Source: Streptosporangium sp. NBC_01755 (GTDB lineage Bacteria > Actinomycetota > Actinomycetes > Streptosporangiales > Streptosporangiaceae). From it: a stretch of 64,000 nucleotides of DNA. Of the stretch, positions 44,548 to 53,618 are shown piece after piece. Each line of letters starts with the position of its first letter. The first letter of the stretch is position 1. Position numbers and translations under genes: made by a program. The notes beneath the pieces were generated by a model. It had not been told where the DNA came from and made no database searches. It saw nothing but the letters and a program-made list of their open reading frames with translations. The stretch lies in assembly GCF_035917995.1 (NCBI RefSeq), contig NZ_CP109131.1:2294001-2358000 (forward strand), in the 5' to 3' direction.

Positions 44548-45219
44548 TCAGACGCCCTTTTTCTCGATCCTGATCGTGCCGGGGGGCAGGGGCTCGGCGT
44601 GCGAGGATCTCCAGCGCTGGCCCTGCAGGCGTTCGAAGCTGAGCAGGCGGCCGTCGGCCGCCCGGTAGTCGGCGAAGTCGAGCAGACCCCGCTCGGGCAT
44701 CGAGGTGACACCCTCGCCACGGAAGGCCGCCGTGCCACGGTCGACGGGGAAGAAGTCGACCCCCTCGACGCTCAGGGTGGTCTTGGCGGGGATCATGCCC
44801 TCGGTGGGCACCTGCGTCCACAGCAGCACCTCCAGGTGCGGCGGTTCACCGGTCGCCAGGCCGTCGCGCATCTGGATCGACAGCCACTGGTAGCGGCGGT
44901 TGCCGTCGTCGAGGAGGTACTCGGTCCACTGGGTGCCCTGCCACGACAGGTACAGGGCGCCGAGAACCCGGCTGCGCACCCCCTGGCATTCGATCGCGTC
45001 GCCGACCTTGATCGTACGAGGGTCGGGATAGTCGATGCCGACACGGCCCATGGCCGGTTGGGGCGGCTGCGCGGCCCCAACCGAGGAGGGGGGGGTCTCG
45101 CCGGGAGGCTCGGAGTCGTCGGCCCTCCTGTCCTGACGCGTCGTCGCGAAGAACGCGCCGAACAACAGGACAAGGGTTGCCACACTCAATCCGAGTATCA
45201 CAGCGACCTCGGGGGTCAT
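44548..45219 (-). CDS. DUF4178 domain membrane protein
   Basis: A 223-residue protein with an N-terminal membrane helix (VAVILGLSVATLVLLFGAFF), a Pro-rich linker and a DUF4178 domain (IKVGDAIECQGVRSRVLGAL then WQGTQWTEYLLDD). ATG at 45219. DUF4178 genes often occur with membrane-stress or PspA-like genes, but none is here. The dapC gene ends 11 bp upstream on the same strand, so both are likely in one transcript. Function unknown. Confidence 0.8.
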   Translation of the reverse strand: MTPEVAVILGLSVATLVLLFGAFFATTRQDRRADDSEPPGETPPSSVGAAQPPQPAMGRVGIDYPDPRTIKVGDAIECQGVRSRVLGALYLSWQGTQWTEYLLDDGNRRYQWLSIQMRDGLATGEPPHLEVLLWTQVPTEGMIPAKTTLSVEGVDFFPVDRGTAAFRGEGVTSMPERGLLDFADYRAADGRLLSFERLQGQRWRSSHAEPLPPGTIRIEKKGV

Positions 45220-45230
45220 GCCGCGCGATC

Positions 45231-46310
45231 CTACTGGAGGCGGCGCACTGCCGCACTGATGCGTTCGTCGCCGGCCGTCACGGCGACTCTGATGTGCCCC
45301 TCGCCCGCGGTCCCGTAGAAGTCGCCGGGAGCGACCAGGATCCCTCTCTCCGCCAGCGCGCGGACCTGCTCCCAGCAGCCCGTCCCGTTGGACGCCCACA
45401 GGTACAGACCCGCGGTGGAGTGCTCGATCTTCCAACCGGCCGCCTCCAGGGCGGGACGGAGCGCCGCGCGGCGGGCGGCATAGCGGACCCGCTGTTCCTC
45501 GGCGTGCTCGTCGTCGTCCAGGGCGACGGCCATCGCCGCCTGGACCGGCGCGGGCATCAACATGCCGGCGTGCTTGCGTATCTCCAGCAGCCGCTTGATC
45601 AGTGCGGGGTCGCCGGCGACGAACCCGGCGCGGTAGCCGGCCAGGTTGGAACGCTTGGACAGCGAGTGCACCGCCAGCAGGCCCTCGTGCGAGCCACCGC
45701 AGACGTCCGGGTGCAGGATCGAGACCGGCTGCTCCTCCCAGCCCAGCTCGATGTAGCACTCATCGGAGGCCACGACCGTCCCGCGCTCGCGCGCCCACGA
45801 GACGACCTTGCGCAGGTGCTCGGCGGGCAGGACCTTACCCGTCGGGTTGGACGGGGAGTTGACCCAGAGCAGCGGCACCCGCTCGGGCCCGAGCGCGAGC
45901 AGCCCGTCGGCGGCGTACGGCTCGGCGCCCGAGAGGCGGGCTCCCACGTCGTAGGTGGGGTAGGCCAGCTCGGGGAAGATCACTCGTTGCCCCGCCCCGA
46001 TGCCGAGCAGCGTCGGCAGCCAGGCCACGAACTCCTTGGAACCGATCAGCGGCAGCACGTTCGCCTGGTCGAGGATCACTCCGTGCCTGCGTCGCAGCCA
46101 TCCGGCCGCGGCCGAGCGAAGGCGTTCGGAACCGTGCGTCTGCGGGTATCCGGGGCTGTCCGAGGCGTCCGCGAGCGCCTGGCGCACGACGGCGGGCACC
46201 GGATCGACGGGAGTGCCCACCGACAGGTCGACGATCCCGTCGGGGTGCGACGCCGCCAGTTCCTTCAGCGGCGCGAGCCGGTCCCATGGAAAGTCCGGCA
46301 GACCGATCAT
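45231..46310 (-). CDS. dapC: Succinyldiaminopimelate transaminase (DapC)
   Basis: A 359-residue class I/II PLP-dependent aminotransferase. Visible: SVGTPVDPVP at the N-terminus, NPSNPTGKV as NSPSNPTGK, ASDECYIELGW, the PLP Lys in SLSKRSNLAGYRAG and the C-terminal Arg in GHIRVAV. The ATG at 46310 gives the normal start MIGLPDFPWDRL. It transfers the amino group in the succinylase branch to meso-diaminopimelate. Ferredoxin fdxA is encoded about 140 bp upstream on the same strand, as with fdxC-dapC in M. tuberculosis. Confidence 0.9.
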   Translation of the reverse strand: MIGLPDFPWDRLAPLKELAASHPDGIVDLSVGTPVDPVPAVVRQALADASDSPGYPQTHGSERLRSAAAGWLRRRHGVILDQANVLPLIGSKEFVAWLPTLLGIGAGQRVIFPELAYPTYDVGARLSGAEPYAADGLLALGPERVPLLWVNSPSNPTGKVLPAEHLRKVVSWARERGTVVASDECYIELGWEEQPVSILHPDVCGGSHEGLLAVHSLSKRSNLAGYRAGFVAGDPALIKRLLEIRKHAGMLMPAPVQAAMAVALDDDEHAEEQRVRYAARRAALRPALEAAGWKIEHSTAGLYLWASNGTGCWEQVRALAERGILVAPGDFYGTAGEGHIRVAVTAGDERISAAVRRLQ

Positions 46311-46450
46311 CGGAGCCTCGCGGAAATGTTCGGGTTCTCTGACCGGTCGGGAATGGCGCTCACTTGAATCAGCCGTCGTCTTTCGCTCTATCGGAACTGG
46401 CGATGGCACGCACCGGAGGAGCGAGTCCTCGCCCCTCCGGCACAGGACAC

Positions 46451-46777
46451 CTAGTGGCTCTCGGCCTGCGGGGGCAGAGCCGCGACGACCGGGTGGTCCT
46501 TCTCGATCTTGCCGACCTTGGAGGCGCCGCCAGGCGACCCCAGGTCCTCGAAGAAGTCCACGTTCGCCTTGTAGAAGTCCTTCCACTGCTCGGGGAGATC
46601 GTCCTCGTAGAAGATGGCCTCCACCGGGCAGACGGGTTCGCACGCGCCGCAGTCGACGCATTCGTCAGGGTGGATGTAAAGCATCCGCCCTCCCTCGTAG
46701 ATGCAATCGACAGGGCACTCCTCGATGCACGCCTTGTCCAGGACGTCCACGCAAGGCTGCGCGATGACGTAGGTCAC
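46451..46777 (-). CDS. fdxA: Seven-iron ferredoxin
   Basis: A 108-residue ferredoxin. Cluster motifs: C-x7-C-x3-CP ([17 protein letters not shown]) for the 3Fe-4S and 4Fe-4S part and [15 protein letters not shown] for the 4Fe-4S part. The GTG at 46777 has GGAG six nt upstream. It carries electrons in the cytoplasm. The C-terminal extension ([18 protein letters not shown]) is typical of the actinobacterial FdxA/FdxC group. Divergent from an SH3-like small protein. Confidence 0.93.
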   Translation of the reverse strand: MTYVIAQPCVDVLDKACIEECPVDCIYEGGRMLYIHPDECVDCGACEPVCPVEAIFYEDDLPEQWKDFYKANVDFFEDLGSPGGASKVGKIEKDHPVVAALPPQAESH

Positions 46778-46886
46778 CTCGGGCTCCTTCTTCTTTACGC
46801 ACCTAGGCACGACTTCGACCGCGGGTTGCTTAGCCCTAGTATTGCCGGGCCTGCCACGTGTCTGAAACGGGAGGGGGCAAAAGTCG

Positions 46887-47123
46887 ATGGCCCTTGGTTT
46901 CGGTGCCCACCTGAATATCACCATAACCCCCTCTGACGTGGGCAAAAGAGTCACCACGCGGAGACGGGTTCCCGAGGGATTCCGGGACGCGGTGGGCGAG
47001 CTGGAATTCTGGCGGGACGGGGTACTCGGCGTGCGCAAACGGGACGGCACACTGGTCGAGATCGGCGAGGAGACGCTCGCCGCGGCGAAGGTGGTCCAGG
47101 AGCCTCGGCGTCCGCGTGCCTGA
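46887..47123 (+). CDS. Small SH3-like (Rv0428c N-terminal type) protein
   Basis: A 78-residue protein with the order [53 protein letters not shown]. This matches the SH3-like domain that precedes GNAT acetyltransferase domains in actinobacteria, such as Rv0428c. Here it stands alone. The ATG at 46887 follows GGAGGGGG. Divergent from fdxA. A DNA- or protein-binding role is conceivable; none is established. Confidence 0.7.
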   Translation: MALGFGAHLNITITPSDVGKRVTTRRRVPEGFRDAVGELEFWRDGVLGVRKRDGTLVEIGEETLAAAKVVQEPRRPRA

Positions 47124-47235
47124 GGCGCCCGCCGGCACGTTCCGGTAAGCCGCTCGCCAAGACACGTATAAGCCGTCCGGTAGGAAGGGCCGCGCCTGCT
47201 CGACCAGGCGAACGACAGCGGAGAGTATTTTCTCC

Positions 47236-48297
47236 GTGACCGTACGTATCAGCGCCGCAGCCGCCGTGATCCTCACGGCCACGATCGCCGGATGTGGCGC
47301 CCCGGCTCCCCAGAACGTCCAATTCCCGCCGGTCAACACCCGGGCCGCCTCCATGAAGGAGGGCTTCTCGACGATGGAACGCCTCGTCGAGGCGGCCAAG
47401 AAGGAGGGGACCCTCACGGTGATCGCGCTACCGCGCGACTGGGTGAACTACGGCGAGATCATCGACACCTTCGCCGAGGAATACGGGATCAAGGTCGACC
47501 AGCTGGAGCCCGACGCGAACAGTGCCAGGGAGATCGCGGCCATCCCCGCTCTCAAACCCGACGTGTTCGACCTGAGCGTGGACGTCGCCGTGGCCAAGTC
47601 CGACCTCTTCGCCCCGTACCGGGTTCAGGGCTGGCAGGACATCCCCGACCACCTGAAGGATCACAGGGGCGCCTGGTACGCCGGGTACGGCGGCTACATG
47701 TCCATCGGCTACGACCCGAGCAAGGTCGCGGCGCCCGCCTCCTTCTCCGACCTGCTGAAGCCGGGTCACAGCGTCTCGCTACCCGGCGACCCCCGGGAGG
47801 TCGCCGCGGCCTTCAACGGGGTGATGGCCGTCTCGCTCAGGGGCGGCGAGGCGAGGGCGGAACGAGGTGTGGAGTTCTTCCATCGACTCAAGGGGGCGGG
47901 CAACCTCGCGCCCAACCCCAAGGCGGCCTCGGTCATCGTCGACTGGGACTACCACAACGCCGAACGGGCGGCCGGCGGCAAGGACTGGAAGGTCGCGATT
48001 CCCGGCGACGCCGTGCTCGGCTCGTACTACGTCCAGGCCATCAGCAAGCAGGCCCCGCACCCGGCCGCCGCCCGGCTCTGGCAGGAGTTCCTGTTCTCCG
48101 ACAGGGGCCAGAACCTCTTCCTGAAGGGCTACGCCCGCCCGGTCAGGATGGAGGCCCTCCAGATGCGCGGAACCCTGGACGAGGAGCTCGCGGCCAAGCT
48201 CCCCGCCACCAGTACGAAGCCCGTGATCCTCACCGTCTCGGAGATCGACAGGGCCAGGGCCTACCTCCAGCGCGAGTGGGCCAGAAAGGTGAGATGA
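47236..48297 (+). CDS. Extracellular solute-binding lipoprotein
   Basis: A 353-residue periplasmic-binding-type protein. The signal peptide ends in the lipobox TIAGCG, so it is membrane-tethered by lipid. The mature protein follows the ABC substrate-binding type 2 fold seen in PotD/AfuA-like families ([50 protein letters not shown]). The GTG at 47236 is the natural start. No permease or ATPase gene is nearby, so either it is orphaned or its partners lie elsewhere. Substrate unknown, possibly polyamine or iron. Confidence 0.85.
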   Translation: MTVRISAAAAVILTATIAGCGAPAPQNVQFPPVNTRAASMKEGFSTMERLVEAAKKEGTLTVIALPRDWVNYGEIIDTFAEEYGIKVDQLEPDANSAREIAAIPALKPDVFDLSVDVAVAKSDLFAPYRVQGWQDIPDHLKDHRGAWYAGYGGYMSIGYDPSKVAAPASFSDLLKPGHSVSLPGDPREVAAAFNGVMAVSLRGGEARAERGVEFFHRLKGAGNLAPNPKAASVIVDWDYHNAERAAGGKDWKVAIPGDAVLGSYYVQAISKQAPHPAAARLWQEFLFSDRGQNLFLKGYARPVRMEALQMRGTLDEELAAKLPATSTKPVILTVSEIDRARAYLQREWARKVR

Positions 48298-48401
48298 GGG
48301 TGAGGCTGGTGAGACTGATATGTCGTGACTTCCCAGAGGCTCTAAAGTGTCTGGAGAGTACCGATAAGAGACCTTAGCGTCTCAGAATGTGAGCTGACGT
48401 C

Positions 48402-49178
48402 TTGCGATACGACACCCCTAGCTTGACGAGGTGGAACGCTCGCGCCTACGACAGCAGCTTTGGGTACGTTTCAGCACATGGCGCCCCCCTGGTCGAACTA
48501 CTCGACCCGCAGCCGGGGGAACGCATCGTGGATCTCGGCTGCGGCACGGGGACGCTGACCGCCGAGATCACCTCCCGGGGTGCGCGTGTCCTGGGGATCG
48601 ACGGATCACAGGCGATGATCGAAAAAGCCCTGGCGCAGTATCCGGGGCTGGACTTCATAGTCGGCGACGGCCGCGACTTCACGGTGGCCCAGCCCTACGA
48701 CGCGGTCTTCTCCAACGCGGCCCTGCACTGGATGGGCCAGGAGCCGGATGCGGTGATCACCAGCGTCCGCGAGGCCCTCGCACCCGGTGGGCGGTTCGTG
48801 GCCGAGATGGGCGGGGCGGGCAACTGCGCCGCGCTGACGGCGGCACTGTCCACCGCATGGCGGGAGTACGGGCTCCGTGAGCCCGGCCTGCCGTGGTACT
48901 TCCCCACCCCCGCCGAATATGCCACGAGGCTGGAGAAAGGCGGCTTCACAGTCCGCCTGCTGGAATACTTTGATCGGCCGACCCCGCTCGACGAGTGCCC
49001 CAACGGGGCGGCCGACTGGGTGCGGATGTTCGCCGGTTCACTGCTCCAGGAAGTGCCGCCGGAGATGGTCGACTCGCTGCTCCACCGGGTGAACGAGCTG
49101 GCCGCCCCCGCCCTGCGGCGGGAGAGCGGCTGGATGGCCGACTACGTGCGACTGCGGTTCGCGGCTGTACGCCGCTGA
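48402..49178 (+). CDS. Class I SAM-dependent methyltransferase
   Basis: A 258-residue enzyme with motif I VDLGCGTGTLTAEI, the Asp of motif II in GIDGSQAM and the FSNAALHWM motif of the trans-aconitate methyltransferase-like group. The TTG at 48402 is the first start in frame; the ribosome-binding site is weak. The acceptor substrate is not known. Downstream begins the helicase module. Confidence 0.85.
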   Translation: MRYDTPSLTRWNARAYDSSFGYVSAHGAPLVELLDPQPGERIVDLGCGTGTLTAEITSRGARVLGIDGSQAMIEKALAQYPGLDFIVGDGRDFTVAQPYDAVFSNAALHWMGQEPDAVITSVREALAPGGRFVAEMGGAGNCAALTAALSTAWREYGLREPGLPWYFPTPAEYATRLEKGGFTVRLLEYFDRPTPLDECPNGAADWVRMFAGSLLQEVPPEMVDSLLHRVNELAAPALRRESGWMADYVRLRFAAVRR

Positions 49179-49288
49179 ACCGACCCAATGCGCCGCGGCG
49201 ATTTGCCAGACTATGGTCTGTTCCATGAGTCTCGTTCCCGGCCACATGGAGTGACTCGGGCGGCTTAAGGGGCTGGTGAAGGGAACGG

Positions 49289-51508
49289 ATGAACTTCTGT
49301 CTGAGTGACCTCGTGCCGCCGCTACGCTGGAGCGACGCGGCCACGATCCCACTTCTGCGCGACCAGCCGGACCTGCCGGACGCCTGGTGGCGGAGCCTGC
49401 CGATGGCCCACGTGCTCGCCGTACTGCCTCCTGAGAGGCTGGCCGAGATCCTCACCGCGCTCGCCCTGAGCCACTGGCCTGCCGCTACCGTGGGCGACGT
49501 GCTGCCCGCACTGCACGTCCTGGATCCGGACGAGGCTGACGAGCCCTGCACGGCCATAGCCCTCGACCGCGCGGGATCCTGGCCGGGTCTCCTCGCGCTG
49601 ACCGGCCACGACCTGCGCGACCAGCCGTTCATCCAGCCGGTCCCGCTGCTGCACGCCCTTTTCACAGCGGTCTTCGCACGCCTGGCGGCTCCGGTCCCGG
49701 CGACCCCGCTCCCGGTCGCTTCGGTCCCGGTCGCTTCAGTCCCGGCGCCTGCCGCGCGGAGCGAGTCAGCCCCGGGCGAGTCCGATGCCATACCGAATGA
49801 GTCTGAAGCCACCCCCGCCCCCGTGCCGGGGACCGGGCCCGGCGTCGTGACGGAGTCCCCCGCCGAACCCCCCGCGCCCCCTGCCGAGAGCGCCACCGAC
49901 CCGGAAGCCCTACCGGAGCCAGAAGCCCGGCCAGAGCCGGAAGCCCTAGCAGAGCCGGAAGCCCTACCGGTGCCCGAGGCACGTCGCGCGGCGGAGACCA
50001 AGGCGGAGACCAAGGCTGAGGCTGAGCCCGCTGCCGTCCCTGGATCGCTCTTCCAGCCCGGCCCGGCGAGGGACGGCCTGCCCACGGCCGACCCGGCGAG
50101 GAACGACACGCCCGCGGCCGGCATGGAAGCTCGGGCCGCCGCGTCAGGAGAGGCCCGGCCGACGGAGTCCTCCGCCGAGAGCGTGCCCGAGTCCGAGGTG
50201 GGTGCCGACGCCCCGGTCGAGTCGGTCACCGAGGCCGGCGAGGACTCCGTACCCGCCGACGCCCCGGAGGCGGCGGGCGCTCCCGAGCCGGAAAAGCCGG
50301 AGAAGGCCGTGCGGAGCCAGGGAGCCGAGCGGCCTGCGGAGAGCCTGCACGCGCTGGTGGACGGTGTCTTCGCCAACGTGGAGGACAAGCGCTGGGCGGT
50401 GGCGCAGAACAGGCTGTTCAGCGACACCCCGGCGACCGCGGAGGCGCTGGCCAAGCTCTTCGCGGTGCGGCCGGAGGTCATCTTCGGCATCGAGGTCGAC
50501 CTGCGCCGGGAGCTCGGGGAGTGGATCGCCTCCGACGAGGCCGCCCCGTACCGGGAGCACCTGGAAGAGATGAAAAGGCTCCTCGGCAGGGCGGCACCCA
50601 AGGAGCGGCTGATCAACGCCGCCGACTGGCACACCCAGGAGCTGTACTCTCTCGACATACCGGCCTGGCAGTTCGTGCTGGCCACGCTCCCCGGTTACCA
50701 CCTGGTCGACGAGTGGCTGGTGGAGGGCGACATCGCCGAGCTCCGCCACCGCACCCGCGACATGCTCAGCGAGGCCCCGCCGCCGCTGACCATCAACAAG
50801 GCCCTCGACATGGTCTCCTCGCTGGGCATCCACCCCGAGGTGTCCAAGGAGTGGCTGGAGAACGTTCCGCAGCTCCGCATCCTCGGCGCGGGTGAACGAC
50901 CTCCCCAGCGCCCGAACGGCGTCCCCGCCCTGATCGCGGAGATGCCCGCCGGCGTGCCGAGGAAGAACGGGGAACCGGCGAAGGCACCCTTCCGCCCGCT
51001 GAAGGACGTCTCGCTGACCAGGCGCTGCTTCCGCCAGCCCGACGGCCGCTGGTGGCTGAGGATCGACGTCACCTCCGATCACCTGCAGGGCGCCGAGTGC
51101 TCGCTGCCCAGCGGGTTCGCCGCCTATCTCGGGATGTCACCCGGTGAGGGCCGCACAGTCAGCAGCGCGGTCGGCGAACTGGTCCTCAGCTGGCATGACA
51201 GGCCCGTGCTGGAGTCGCTCAGGACGCTCCTGGAGGACGTGGGAGCCAAAGAGGGCAGCCACCTGTTCCTGACCCTGTCGGACGAGGGGGTCCTGCGGGC
51301 CAGGCACCTACCGGCCTCGGAGGGCGAGGGCGAGGCGACGGCCCAGGCACTGAGGCTTGTCGGCTACACCGCCTCGGGCGGCACCCCGGAGCAGGCCGGG
51401 CGGGTCATCGCCACCCGGGTCGGCATGACAGGCCCCGTGGGCATACCCGACCTTCTCACCCGGCTGCGAGAACGCGGGGACCGCGATCTCCTGTCACTGT
51501 TGGCCTAG
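49289..51508 (+). CDS. Helicase-module protein A: degenerate homologue of the sigma-region-4-like protein, with long Pro/Glu-rich insert
   Basis: A 739-residue protein homologous to the one at 53619 in three parts. The N-terminal segment (about 1-130) shares LSD, PPLRW, AWW and VLP motifs. A central part (about 352-560) has SLHALVDGVFANVEDKR and an HTH-sized region. A C-terminal domain (about 576-739) starts LTRRCFRQPDGRWWLRIDV. Between the first two parts is a 220-residue Ala/Pro/Glu-rich low-complexity insert. In the HTH position it reads AVRPEVIFGIEVDL, while its homologue reads SVTRERIRQIERDL, so the DNA-recognition residues look lost. The two winged helices of the homologue are absent. 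The GAAGGGA site precedes the ATG. The helicase starts 3 bp after its stop. Confidence 0.75.
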   Translation: MNFCLSDLVPPLRWSDAATIPLLRDQPDLPDAWWRSLPMAHVLAVLPPERLAEILTALALSHWPAATVGDVLPALHVLDPDEADEPCTAIALDRAGSWPGLLALTGHDLRDQPFIQPVPLLHALFTAVFARLAAPVPATPLPVASVPVASVPAPAARSESAPGESDAIPNESEATPAPVPGTGPGVVTESPAEPPAPPAESATDPEALPEPEARPEPEALAEPEALPVPEARRAAETKAETKAEAEPAAVPGSLFQPGPARDGLPTADPARNDTPAAGMEARAAASGEARPTESSAESVPESEVGADAPVESVTEAGEDSVPADAPEAAGAPEPEKPEKAVRSQGAERPAESLHALVDGVFANVEDKRWAVAQNRLFSDTPATAEALAKLFAVRPEVIFGIEVDLRRELGEWIASDEAAPYREHLEEMKRLLGRAAPKERLINAADWHTQELYSLDIPAWQFVLATLPGYHLVDEWLVEGDIAELRHRTRDMLSEAPPPLTINKALDMVSSLGIHPEVSKEWLENVPQLRILGAGERPPQRPNGVPALIAEMPAGVPRKNGEPAKAPFRPLKDVSLTRRCFRQPDGRWWLRIDVTSDHLQGAECSLPSGFAAYLGMSPGEGRTVSSAVGELVLSWHDRPVLESLRTLLEDVGAKEGSHLFLTLSDEGVLRARHLPASEGEGEATAQALRLVGYTASGGTPEQAGRVIATRVGMTGPVGIPDLLTRLRERGDRDLLSLLA

Positions 51509-51511
51509 CTC

Positions 51512-53569
51512 ATGCCCCGCCTCGCCATCTCCCCCGACTTCCCCGTCGAACTCGGCGCCCTGGCCCAGCCGGTGCGGCGGGACGTCGTGGTGTCGGCACG
51601 CAGGTTCCTGCAGAACGTGGCGGGTGCTCCGCACCCCGAGCGGGTCAGGGGGGCCAGGGACCCCCGGATCGTCACCCTGAGGCTGGCCGACCGCCACCGG
51701 GGTGTCGTGGTCAAGCAGCGGGACGTCTACTGGCTGCTGACCGTGCTGCCGGACGTGGAGGCGTGGGCGTACGCCCAGCGCTACCGGTTCGGCGTCAACA
51801 CGGCGATTGGAGTGGTCGAGATGTGGGACGCCGAGGCGCTGGACCAGGTACGACCCGCGGTGCGCAGGGCTGCCGAGGCGTCCACGACACGGCTGTTCTC
51901 CGAGATCTGCGACAGTGACCTGGCCGAACTGGGGGTGGACGGCCGGTTCCTGCCGCTGGTCAGGCAGATCACCGACCAGCTCACCCTGGAGGCGCTCGAA
52001 CCGCTCCTGCCTCCGACGCAGTACGAGCCGCTGGCGGCGCTCGCCAGGGGCGAGTCGATGGCCGCGGCCTGGCGGGAGTTGGAGAACTGCCGCGCCGTCG
52101 CCGCGGGGCCCGAGCCGATCAACCCCGAGGACTTCGGTGCCGCGCTCCTGCGCAGCCCGGACCGGGCCGTCTTCACAAACCACCCGCGCGAGCTGAACCG
52201 CGTGCTCGACGCGCCCGGCTGGTGCGTGTTCCTGCGGCCGCCTCAGCACCGGCTGGCGTACTGGGCGTCCTACCAGCAGCCGACGCTGGTCACCGGTGGC
52301 GCGGGCACCGGCAAGACGCTCGTCGCCCTGCACAGGGCGGCCTACCTGGCCAGGCGCGCGGGCGGCCAGATCCTGCTCGTCACCTTCTCCCAGAGGCTGA
52401 GCGCCGAACTCGCGGCCAAACTCGACGTGCTGATCGAGGACGAGATGATCCGCAAGCGGATCGAGGTCGGCAACGTGGACCGGCTGGCCCACCGCATCGT
52501 CGCCGAGGCCGAGGGGCGTCCGCCCTCGCTGGTCGGCGCCGCCGAGCTGACGGCGCTCTGGGGGGAGACGGAGACGGGCCACAGCCCGGCGTTCCTGCTG
52601 CGCGAATGGGAGCAGGTGGTACTGGCGCAGAACCTCCGGACGCTGGAGGAGTATCTGGACACCCCCCGCTCGGGCCGCGGCGTCGAGTTGTCGGCCGAGG
52701 AGCGCGTCGCCGTCTGGGACGCCATCGGGCACGTCACCGGCCGGCTGCGAGAGCGCGGCAAGCGGACCCTGCTGCAACTGGCCTCCGAGGCGTCGGTGCT
52801 GCTCGGCCAGACCACGGGAGACCTGCTGGAGGAGGCGGAGCCCATGCGGGAGCCGTACCGGCACATCGTGGTGGACGAGGCGCAGGACCTGCACCCCGCG
52901 CAGTGGCGGCTGCTGCGGGCGGCGGTGCCGCACACCCGCGACGACCTGTTCATCGTGGGCGACCCGCACCAGCGCATCTTCGACACTCGGGTGACGCTCA
53001 GCGCCGTCGGGATCGACGCGATCCGGCAGCGCCTGCAGGTGTCGTACCGGCTCCCGCAGGAGATTCTGTCCTGGGGGGTCCGGCTGCGCGGAGGCGGTCC
53101 CGCCGACGGGCTCGTCAACGGTGTGCAGGAGCTTTACGGCTTCCGGAGCACCCGGCACGGGCTCAGGCCGATGGTCCGTGCCTACGATTCACCACGAGAT
53201 GAGCTGACGGGGCTGGTGGCACAGGTGGGACAGTGGGTGGATGAGGGCGTGACGCCCGAGGAGATAGCGGTGGCCGCCAGGACCGCCGGCCTCGTGCGTG
53301 ACGCGCGGACCGCTCTGCGCGAGCTGGGGGTGCGAGTGACGACGCTGCACGGCATGAAGGGACTCGAGTTCCGGCGGGTCGCGGTGATCGGCGTGGGCGA
53401 GGGGATCGTGCCCGACCCCGACTCGCTGACCCCGGTCGGCGAGGATCCAGCCGCCAGGGCCCACGATCTCCAGCGGGAGCGTGGCCTGCTCTATGTCGCC
53501 TGCACCCGGGCACGAGAACTCCTTTACGTATCCCATTCCGGACGGGCGAGTCCCTTCCTTCCCAACTGA
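51512..53569 (+). CDS. UvrD/Rep-type superfamily 1 helicase
   Basis: A 685-residue SF1 helicase. Motifs: Walker A GGAGTGKT at about residues 261-268, VTFSQRL, Walker B VVDEAQDL at about 453-460, VGDPHQRIF, the Arg-rich QVSYRLPQEI, TTLHGMKGLEF and LYVACTRARELLYV. The N-terminal 110 residues (IVTLRLADRHRGVVVKQRDV then YWLLTVLPDVEAW) look like a small RelE/ParE-type fold, a combination seen in some stand-alone UvrD-like proteins; that part is an inference. It sits between two homologous DNA-binding-type proteins, with gaps of 3 and 49 bp, and should be co-expressed. It does not look like RecBCD, AddAB, UvrD2 or PcrA in its neighbourhood. Confidence 0.88.
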   Translation: MPRLAISPDFPVELGALAQPVRRDVVVSARRFLQNVAGAPHPERVRGARDPRIVTLRLADRHRGVVVKQRDVYWLLTVLPDVEAWAYAQRYRFGVNTAIGVVEMWDAEALDQVRPAVRRAAEASTTRLFSEICDSDLAELGVDGRFLPLVRQITDQLTLEALEPLLPPTQYEPLAALARGESMAAAWRELENCRAVAAGPEPINPEDFGAALLRSPDRAVFTNHPRELNRVLDAPGWCVFLRPPQHRLAYWASYQQPTLVTGGAGTGKTLVALHRAAYLARRAGGQILLVTFSQRLSAELAAKLDVLIEDEMIRKRIEVGNVDRLAHRIVAEAEGRPPSLVGAAELTALWGETETGHSPAFLLREWEQVVLAQNLRTLEEYLDTPRSGRGVELSAEERVAVWDAIGHVTGRLRERGKRTLLQLASEASVLLGQTTGDLLEEAEPMREPYRHIVVDEAQDLHPAQWRLLRAAVPHTRDDLFIVGDPHQRIFDTRVTLSAVGIDAIRQRLQVSYRLPQEILSWGVRLRGGGPADGLVNGVQELYGFRSTRHGLRPMVRAYDSPRDELTGLVAQVGQWVDEGVTPEEIAVAARTAGLVRDARTALRELGVRVTTLHGMKGLEFRRVAVIGVGEGIVPDPDSLTPVGEDPAARAHDLQRERGLLYVACTRARELLYVSHSGRASPFLPN

Positions 53570-53618
53570 CCACATAGTCTGAACTGCGGATGTAATCCCC
53601 TTTGCCGGTTGGACCTCA

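Noticed and set aside
46311-46661. N-terminal extension of dapC
   Set aside because: It overlaps the ferredoxin gene in another frame and has no similarity; MIGLPDFPW at 46310 is the family start.
51494-53158. A 554-residue open frame antisense to the UvrD-type helicase
   Set aside because: Opposite strand encodes all SF1 helicase motifs in order; the antisense frame has none.
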